The notes under the pieces are model-generated. The model was not told the DNA's origin. It did not search any database and saw nothing but the letters and a program-made list of their open reading frames with translations. The translations under genes were made by a program, and so were the position numbers. A DNA stretch of 64,000 nucleotides, from NCBI GenBank assembly GCA_950022295.1, contig OX465600.1, forward strand, positions 306,104,031 to 306,168,030. The letters are read 5' to 3'. Positions 56,783-64,000 of this stretch are shown piece after piece (within the stretch, counting starts at the first letter, position 1; every line of letters starts with the position of its first letter). This stretch comes from Bromus sterilis. Its lineage: Eukaryota > Streptophyta > Magnoliopsida > Poales > Poaceae.

Positions 56783-58528
56783 TTATTCATCAACAAACAC
56801 AGTTACATCGTTTGCCAAACATAGACGAATGAAATCGGGAGGATTGTCCGTCCACAAATTTGGGGGATCAACACCTCCTCTCTTAGCTAGCTCATGAGCT
56901 ACATAGTTAGCTTCTCTAAAGCAGTGAACAATTGAAACTTTCCCCAAGTAATTCAAAAGAGTGCGGCATTCTTCTAATATTGGAGCTGCTACCATCAAGT
57001 AACCAGTGTCACTTGATATCGCCTCCACCACTTCCAAGTTATCCATCTGGACAACCAGTCTTTCACATCCAGTCATTTGTGCCAGTTTTAATCCCTCACA
57101 TAGTGATGCGCCTTCCGCAGTAACAACGTCTGGGACGTATTCTAATCTGCCCATGCTTGATTTTACAAAGGATCCATTCCTGTCATGGATCACGGCTCCA
57201 AAAGAACCTGTGTGTGTGTCCTCTATAAAAGAGGCGTCCACATTCAATGCTAGATAACCCGATAGTGGCCTTGCCCATCTAACTTGCATGTTACTCCGAG
57301 GAGAAACACTTGCAGCTTGAACAAAGTTAAGAGCCAAAACCCTCGCTGATTCAGCCGACGCACCAACATTCTGGACATCTTCACCATGGTCTAATTGCCT
57401 TCTCTGCCACCATAGGTACCAACAGTTAATAGAGATGATTTCTGTGATGGACACCACATCAAACCACTTATTGCCAAATTCATTGTCACAAATAAACTGC
57501 TCCAAAACCTCCGCTGCAGACCGGTTTTGGGTAGCAGTCCTATCTATGATTTCATGTAGACCAAGGGTTCTCCATATTTCATGTGCTCTCTCGCATTTGA
57601 ATAGCATGTGTGAAATGTCCTCACTATGGGATGAGCACAACGGGCATTGACTTGAAGTGGAGATTTGTCTGTTAGCTAAGACCTCATTGCATGGAATTGC
57701 ATTATGTAGACATCTCCACAGGAAATTCTTAATCTTGCTTGGAGCTTTCAACGACCAAATTTTCTTCCAAACTGGGTGATAGCGAGAGCCTCCAGATGCT
57801 TGATTGTAGCCAGCCTGATAAAAATCTTCCCACTGCTTATAGTAAGTCGATCTAACCGTAAACCTCCCAGATTTGGTGAGATGCCACGCAACAAAGTCAT
57901 CGGTTTCATATTGGAAAAGAGGGATTTGGAGTATTCTTTCAGCATCAATTGGCCAGGAAATACTCCTAATCAAAGCTTCATCCCATTCGCCCGAGACCAG
58001 GTCGATCAAATCCTGAACTTCAGACATCAGTGTATTACCTCTGTTGGTAATCACCTTCCTTGATGCACTACTTGGGATCCAGCAATCCTCCCAGATGTTT
58101 ATTGAGGCTCCATTCCCCACTCTCCATATACACCCTTTCTTGAAAGTTTGGATGCCTACCCATATGGTTTGCCACACATAAGAAGAGCCCTTCATTAGTG
58201 CACAGTTCAATAAGTCACCGGATGGATAATATTTTGCCCTAAGCACCCTTGCACATAGAGAATCAAAATTCTCAATTAGCCGACACGCCTGTTTAGCCAG
58301 CATCGCTAGGTTGAAACTTTGGATATCTCGAAAGCCCATACCTCCTCTTTCCTTGGGCACACACATCTTCCACCACGAAAACCAGTGAATTTTCCGTTGA
58401 TCCTCACCATCTCCCCACCAGTAGTGCGAAATTGCATCAGAGATCCCCCTTACAGATTCTTTTTTGGGAATTGAAATACACTCATCGCATACGTGGGGAT
58501 GGCTTGGGCTCTTTCCATCCATTCTCAA
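56783..58528 (-). pseudogene. LINE: reverse transcriptase C-terminus, zf-RVT and RNase H
   Basis: The open stretch carries SHYWWGDGEDQRKIHWFSWW and PKERGGMGFRDIQSFNLAML (connection), zf-RVT (NFLWRCLHNAIPCNEVLANR, CPLCSSHSEDISHMLFKCER; about 270-325) and a plant-type RNase H domain (LALNVDASFIEDTHTGSFG, AEGASLCEGLKLA, VVQMDNLEVVEA, REANYVAHELAKRG; about 425-560) with its acidic residues. It is out of phase with the reverse transcriptase ORF upstream because of a local insertion at 58509-58527. The stop is 56783-56785, just before the poly(A). Confidence 0.88.
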
Positions 58529-59999
58529 TTAGAGCCTCCTTACCGCCATAAGATAACGTGCGCTCTTTCCATCCATTCACCAGCTTCAAAATCCTCTCAA
58601 TCAGATGTTTAAAACAATCCACCTTTTCTACCCCAATCATAGCTGGTAGACCAAGGTATTTATCTGAGACTGCTTCTGTCATAATATTAAGAATCTGGCA
58701 GATTGAGGCCTTTTCCTCAACGTTGGTGTTTGGACTGAAATAAATAGAACATTTAGATGCACTAACCAACTGTCCAGAAGCAGCACAATAATTATCCAGG
58801 ATAGACTTGAGGGTTTCTGCATTTGAACTATCTGCCTTCATAAGGATCAAAGAGTCATCGCCGAAAAGTAAATGGGAAATCTTTGGTGAATCACGACGAA
58901 CTTGAACACCATGGAGATTTCCAATCTCCTCTTTCTGTGATATGAGTGCAGATAGACCTTCAGCACATAGGAGAAACAGATATGGTGATAATGGATCACC
59001 TTGCCGCAACCCTCTTGAAGGAGAGAAATTTGGAGTTTCATTTGAATTGAATCTCACCCTGTATTTAACAGAAGAGACACATGACATGATGATATTAATC
59101 CATCGGGAGTCAAAACCCAGTTTTTCAAGCATTGCTCTTAGAAACACCCATTCGACACGGTCATACGCCTTGTGCATGTCCAATTTTACAGCACACGTGC
59201 CATTCTTCCCTTTCTTCTTCTTCAATGTATGTAGGCACTCATAGGCCACGATCACATTATCAGTGATTATTCGGCCTGGGACAAAAGCACTTTGGGTTTC
59301 ACTAATAATCTCCGAAAGCCAAACCTTGAGCCTAGTGGCTAGAATTTTAGCCACCACTTTGTATATCATGTTACAAAGGCTTATCGGCCGAAACTGCGTA
59401 ATTTTCTCCACAGTTTCAACTTTTGGGATTGGAACTATGGTCGTCTGGTTCCAATCATCGGGAATAAAACCCGTATTAAGCGCCTCCAGCACTTCTTTGA
59501 TCAGAGCATCACCAATTAGGTGCCAAAACTTCTTGTAGAAAATCGCATGCAACTCGTCCGGTCCTGGAGCTTTTAGGTCTCCTATATTGAATAGAGCGTT
59601 TCTCACCTCCTCAGCTGTGTATGGTGCCAGCAATGCTTCATTCATATAGGCCGAAACCTTAGGTTGCACCCTATCTAAGACCTCATAATCTGGAGCATGA
59701 ACCTCAGCAGTAAACAATGACTGAAAATAGGAATCAATGAGACTACTCATAGAGTCATTATCCTCCATCCACTGTCCATAGTCATCCTTAAGTTTGCGAA
59801 TAAAGTTTGTTTTCTTCCTGGCTGAAGCAAAATTGTTGAAGAAGTTTGTGTTACGACCACCAAACTTCAGCCAATTAGCTCGACTCCTTTGCACCCAGTA
59901 AATCTCTTCTTTCTCCAGGTTCTCTTCTATCTCAATCAGAACTTGACGCTGCCGATCTGCCATCTCGTCAGTGAGGGGGCCCAACCGCAGTCTCTCCAA
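58482..59999 (-). pseudogene. LINE: reverse transcriptase
   Basis: This 505-residue stretch has all the non-LTR reverse transcriptase blocks: LKAPGPDELHAIFYKKFWH (about 143-161), QFRPISLCNMIYKVVAKILA (about 208-227), SAFVPGRIITDNVIVAYE, AVKLDMHKAYDRVEW (catalytic Asp), RGLRQGDPLSPYLFLL and the catalytic box LLFGDDSLIL (usual form FADD or YADD). It follows the endonuclease frame in phase after a TAA at 60024-60026. It ends with a frameshift produced by a 17-bp copied segment. Confidence 0.9.
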
Positions 60000-60023
60000 C
60001 TCCTCCTTTAGCTTCGTTGGTTT

Positions 60024-60947
60024 TTACTGGGGTGATTTTAAGACCTCCTTATCCCAGGCGTGAAGATCCCAGTGAACAGACGCAAGCCTGTCCGCTAGGC
60101 GTCCTTCAGGAGGTGTCCTTTCCCATGCCTCTGTGACCTTCTCTGATATGTCATCTTCCTGCAACCATCGCGCTTCAAACATTTTCTTCCCAGCTCGTTG
60201 TTGGAGCCTAGTTGCTGGGTCCCCCTCACAATCAAGGATTATCGGACGATGGTCTGACTTAGTATGCCCACCATTTGTAAGGACAGCTCCAGGGAACAGC
60301 CCATGGAATACACCGTTGCAACACCCTCTGTCCAGCCTCTCTCTAAGGCCTCTACGCCTCCAAGTGAACTGGTCGCCTGAAAAACCCATGCCCTCCATAC
60401 CACACTCCACCAATGCATCACGGAAGCTTTGCATCATTCTAGAAGGCCTCGTTGTGCCCCCTTCTTTTTCATGTGAGTATAAGATCTCATTGAAGTCACC
60501 AAGTATCACCCATGTAAGGGTTAATAGTGTATGTAAGTTCCTGGTACGGCTCCATGAGATATGCTTATCCTCCCATTTTGGTTCCCCATAGAACCCCGTC
60601 AATCTCCAACTTTCATCTGGCCAAGAGCCCACCTGAACATCAATGAAGTTGTTTGATTTATGGAGTACTTCCACGGCCACCGATTGCTTCCAGCACATTA
60701 ACAGGCCACCGCTAGCCCCCGTGCTTTCAACCACCTCGATTGAATCCATTTGCATTTTCCTTCTCAACTTTTCTGCCTTAACAGAATTTAGATGTGTCAC
60801 AGACAGAAAACACACATCCGGCCCCCATTGCTTATGGATGTCCAGAAGACCTCTAACTGCCGCGGCGCTGGCCATGCCGCGGCAGTTCCACGCGAAGATT
60901 TTCATTGCTCCCGGCGACCTCCCGCCGATGTCGCCGAAAGGATCCAA
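60024..60947 (-). pseudogene. LINE: apurinic-type endonuclease domain
   Basis: The frame from ATG 60947 reads MKIFAWNCRGMASAAAVRGL (start of the EEP domain), DVCFLSVTHLNS, WVILGDFNEILYSHEKEGG, FTWRRRG and SDHRPIILDCEG. The Asp-Asn and Asp-His pairs are present. The position of the catalytic Glu (LSET in relatives) is Val here (LSVT), a single-base change that should abolish nicking. TAA 60024-60026 ends it; the reverse transcriptase continues in phase. Confidence 0.88.
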
Positions 60948-61377
60948 AGCTCAACGGAAAAACACAGCTAGAACTGCAGTAAAAAAACCGAACGCTGCCA
61001 ACCAACGCCGGGACAGAAAACTGATCACTGCACCAAGCAGCGCCAGGACAAAAGAACAAAACCAAAGTTGTCTTCAGATCCGATCAACCAGCAAGTTCCC
61101 TAAGCACCACCAGGGAAGTAGTACGCAAACACAATAGAGGAAATCCTCATGACGTCCAAGCAGTAGACATGAGAGGAGATCAACTCATGGAACCTGCCCC
61201 GGCACCGGACTTTGTTGCAGGCTGAACTTCTGGCAGAGAAAGAGAGACCAGCCTCGGCACCTCCCGCGCCTCACTGGGAAAGAGACGCCGGCACACGCGC
61301 CGCCGCCACCGGCGGCGGGCCGGCTAAACCCTAGTCGCCCTGAAAATCGCCTTCCACAGAAAAACCCAAGTCACCAA
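60948..61377 (-). other. 5' leader of the LINE
   Basis: GC-rich leader with no supported ORF. It contains GCCGGCGGCGG-type repeats near 61290-61325. It reaches the target duplication, so it is complete or nearly so, and should contain the internal promoter. Confidence 0.65.
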
Positions 61378-61394
61378 GATATCAACCGCGACTT
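61378..61394. repeat. 17-bp target duplication, 5' side of the large LINE
   Basis: GATATCAACCGCGACTT, partner of 56736-56752. Confidence 0.92.
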
Positions 61395-61848
61395 GGAGGA
61401 ACCTCCCATGTGAGCTCTCTTGGTTAGATGACTAATTTTACGTCAAGCCGCCCTAATAAAACAAGTTAACTCGATCCACTTGCAAAGCTAAAGACAAGTT
61501 CCTCTTACCCTCAGAAACAGTTAATTAAGCTAAGATGCTCATTGCTAACAAGTTGCTCCCGGTCAACAGCTCATCTAGTTGATCCCCCAATCTAGGCTTA
61601 ATCAGTGCTCGTTTTTTGAGTTTAATTAACCGTCTAGCTCAACAGGTCTTATATCCATGTTCATCGACTCACGCTACTCAAGCCCAGTTGCAGGAAATCA
61701 TTTTGTATGAAAACACACACACACCTATATTTTTCGTAGTTAAGCACCAATTGGCCATCAGGAAAGTCGCAAACGCTTATTTCATATGTAGTTTGCGCAC
61801 CATTCTTTCAACGTAAAGATAAGAGGCACGGTGTATGTGAGCCCGACC
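61395..61848. other. Unannotated stretch
   Basis: It continues the pre-LINE sequence (GGAGGAACCTCCCATG) and then becomes AT-rich. No gene or repeat seen. Confidence 0.4.
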
Positions 61849-61851
61849 TTA

Positions 61852-62113
61852 AGATGTTCATAATGGGGAGTAACTTAGACTAGTAACATATACATGTTAC
61901 TATTCTTATAGTGGGTAGTGTCATATGAGTAGTAATGTACAGATGATCATTTATTGCTTTGTATACGCATTTTGCATTAAGAATCGCTATGTGATGCTAA
62001 CATAGTATTATGTTATTATATTCATCTCTTCTCTTTAATTGCTTGTCACATTATCTTTTTTACCCATGTGGCATCTATGTTACTACCTATGTTTACTCCC
62101 ATTATGAGCAGTC
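61852..62113. mobile_element. Tourist-like MITE (PIF/Harbinger), 262 bp
   Basis: The ends AGATGTTCATAATGGGGAGT and, inverted, GACTGCTCATAATGGGAGTA match, flanked by TTA (61849-61851, 62114-62116). Interior ATGTTACTA and TAGTAACAT blocks resemble the MITE at 56258-56528. Confidence 0.78.
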
Positions 62114-62116
62114 TTA

Positions 62117-63179
62117 TCTTTCTTTACGAAAAGAGTAGTATACAAAAAAATTGCCTTATTAATGATTAGATTATGCCGCCAGTCATCATATATTATACGA
62201 TTCATAGTGCATAACATGTACTAAAGAGACACTTCTTCAGATTGAGATTGGATCCAAAAAAATTACTCAAAAAAAGATTGGATCCAACTATAACTGTTCT
62301 ATAAGATGCCAAACATGCTAACATGGTATACTCCATATTATCGAGGTGGTTTGTACGTTGTAAATTGAAATAGAGAGGCCCACCATATTAATTTCATAGA
62401 TATCGTTTTCGCAAGTGGAATGAATCCTTTTGTCAACTATGTTTCCATTGATGGTAACACCTTCCTTGGATGCTTAATCAAATGTGTATTTTCAAGCTAT
62501 TGTGTAGAGTGTTGGTTACACCAAGCTTACAAATGTCTGTTCCATTTTCCCTTGAGAATTTTCATGTGTAGTACGTGGTAGTTGCACCAAACTTAAGTTG
62601 ACCTTGTCTGCACACTGTTTAATTTATATAAGTACTAGGCTGCGGGCTCAATTTGCAAATCTTGCTATAGGGTTCAATTTATAAATCTCTTAAACCCAGG
62701 TAGATGTTGAGTCGTGGTATAAATTTTGTAATTTGCAAAAATACTACAACACATTTTAATAAAAAGAATGTCTTTCAATACATTAATTACAATGCATGCA
62801 TACATAACCATTAAATGACCAAAAACTACTACATACAACGATGAGTATTCTTTTGAACTTTACATACAGTAATTTAATGTACCTTAAAATCTAAACATAG
62901 AGTAGTAAATAGTAAAATTGAGACTTATAAAATAGAAAAATGATTTTTTAAGTGAGGTGCTAAAAGCATTAAATGTGTTAAGAAACTCTAGTCTCCAATG
63001 CGTTGGTGCTTATCTTGTTGTTGTTAAGGTTGTCTTCTTTAATTGTTTAGCAACTAAAATCTTGCATATGCATTGGCTAGTTCCCTTCATTTTTAATGTC
63101 TTGCGTAGGTTTCTGTGACTAGCACCGTTTATTTTGGGGTCATCAAACTCCCCTCTCTCCTCTTAAATACACTGCCACA
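62117..63179. other. Unannotated AT-rich stretch
   Basis: No frame or terminus I can support. Poly-A runs near 62255-62280 and diverged repeats of TTGCACCAA are present. Confidence 0.35.
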
Positions 63180-63181
63180 TA

Positions 63182-63766
63182 CTCCCTCCATACCGGTGCA
63201 TTAGTCATCTTAGGACTCTCCCAATGCATTGTTTCTTAGCACAGTATCATAGGAGCAATAAAAACTTAAGATACAACTACCACAATGCATTTTTCTTAAG
63301 GGTTGTATCTTATTTAATAATTTTGGTCTCATGCATACATGTGATTGGTTTAGCAATGCTTTTTGCATATGACCACGTGCAAGGGTTGTATCTTAGTTAA
63401 GATACAACCTCCCTCTTTTTCTTCATTAAGTGTTATGCCACATAAGCAAAATGCCTATGATATCGTGCTAAGATACAAGCACTGGGAGTGCCCATAGGTT
63501 GTGCACTGCGACCAAGGTGGAAGGGAAAACAAGAAAACTTAATGCTTATTTGCTAATAAATACCACCGCATGCAATGAATTGACCACTGCATGTCGTGCT
63601 AGTTTGTTTAAAGTCATTGAAAACATAAGCACCCACGTTTCTTATTGGTTGATTCCTTTATTTATGTTAAATAACAAATAACGAGGTGGAAGTTAATGCT
63701 CCGCGCCTAGGTATTTTGAAATTATTTGGTTTTTGTAATGTGCCTAATGCACCGGTATAGAGGGAG
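63182..63766. mobile_element. Stowaway MITE with a nested MITE
   Basis: The ends CTCCCTCCATACCGGTGCAT and, inverted, CTCCCTCTATACCGGTGCAT match over about 23 bp with one mismatch and are flanked by TA (63180-63181, 63767-63768). The inner part is split by the MITE at 63213-63493. Confidence 0.88.
63213..63493. mobile_element. MITE nested in the Stowaway (PIF/Harbinger-like)
   Basis: The ends GGACTCTCCCAATGCATTG and, inverted, GGGCACTCCCAGTGCTTG match, and inner blocks TTAGCACAGTATCATAGG / CCTATGATATCGTGCTAA are inverse. TTA is on the left and ATA on the right, consistent with a TTA duplication with one change. Removal rejoins TCATCTTAGGTTGTGC of the Stowaway. Confidence 0.72.
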
Positions 63767-63849
63767 TATGATTTTTTTCCCTAGTTGGCATGCTTATCAC
63801 ATCCAAGGTGTAGCATTGGGAGCTGCCTAAGCAATTAACACCGTAGTTA

Positions 63850-64000
63850 CTCCCTCCGCCCAGTAACCGCGTGCATGCATTGGATGAATTCATGTTCACA
63901 CCTGTATGTAGCAATCCCAAGCGGCGTACACACCAGCGAAAGAAAAATCATGGCAGAAGATTGTGGGCCTGATTACCGTTTACTACTCCTAACACTAGTA
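63850..64000. mobile_element. Stowaway-like left end, cut by the window edge
   Basis: TA followed by CTCCCTCCGCCCAGTAACCG is a Stowaway-type terminus; the other end is outside the window. Confidence 0.45.

Larger units (their letters stand above)
56753..61377 (-). mobile_element. Nearly full-length L1-type LINE, 4.6 kb, without ORF1
   Basis: On the minus strand a GC-rich leader (61377-60948) precedes endonuclease, reverse transcriptase, zf-RVT and RNase H coding parts, and the element ends in a short poly(A) (T run at 56751-56758) next to a 17-bp target duplication. The duplication directly abuts the leader, so the 5' end is the real integration boundary. No separate gag-like ORF1 with a CCHC finger is present. 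The copy has one nonsense codon, one frameshift and a changed endonuclease residue. Confidence 0.92.

Overview
The window is transposable-element-packed DNA from a grass nuclear genome, most probably Triticeae (wheat, barley, Aegilops). The basis is the mix of families: Athila-type LTRs with the Sabrina/WHAM-like terminus, a chromodomain Gypsy element with 4.1 kb LTRs, En/Spm (CACTA) elements with TNP2 and Ulp1-like genes, Stowaway and Tourist MITEs, and plant L1 LINEs. I found no intact host gene and no tRNA, rRNA or CRISPR array.

Left part (1-41,098) is one deep nest. The outer layer is a plus-oriented CACTA whose right arm (32,646-41,098) ends in a clear terminus; its left arm lies beyond the window. 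An Athila-type retrotransposon (minus strand, 2,340-32,645, left end beyond the window) sits inside its coding region. That element is itself broken three times: by a minus-strand Gypsy element at 1-2,339 (LTR, primer site and gag visible), by a complete chromovirus at 5,649-19,837 inserted in its gag with target duplication GTGGA, and by a 10.9 kb CACTA at 21,244-32,171 inserted in its 5' LTR with target duplication TCT. A 5.06 kb hAT transposon (34,527-39,589) with perfect 8-bp target duplications lies in an intron of the outer CACTA gene.

The chromovirus has two 4,094-bp LTRs that differ at about 47 positions by my hand count with no indel (about 1.15 percent). At the usual grass rate of 1.3e-8 per site per year this suggests roughly 0.4-0.5 million years since insertion. 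It carries gag, protease, reverse transcriptase, RNase H, integrase and chromodomain in one frame, disabled by two stops and one frameshift. A separate sense-strand reading frame of about 259 codons lies between primer site and gag, disabled by two stops.

Right part (41,099-64,000) holds 5'-truncated LINEs, a candidate Helitron (45,223-50,492) with unassigned gene-like fragments, a Stowaway MITE interrupted by a LINE and by a second Stowaway, two further Helitron-like 3' ends, two fold-back elements, three Tourist-like MITEs, a nearly full-length 4.6 kb LINE (56,753-61,377) with a 17-bp target duplication, a Stowaway with a nested MITE at 63.2-63.8 kb, and another Stowaway end at the right edge. 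GC-rich gene-like scraps around 55.7-56.75 kb are unassigned.

The strongest points for follow-up are the extra pre-gag frame of the chromovirus, the duplicated CACTA terminus that captured 59 bp of flanking LTR, the large internal palindrome upstream of the CACTA ORF1-like gene, and a hAT transposase broken by only one stop codon.
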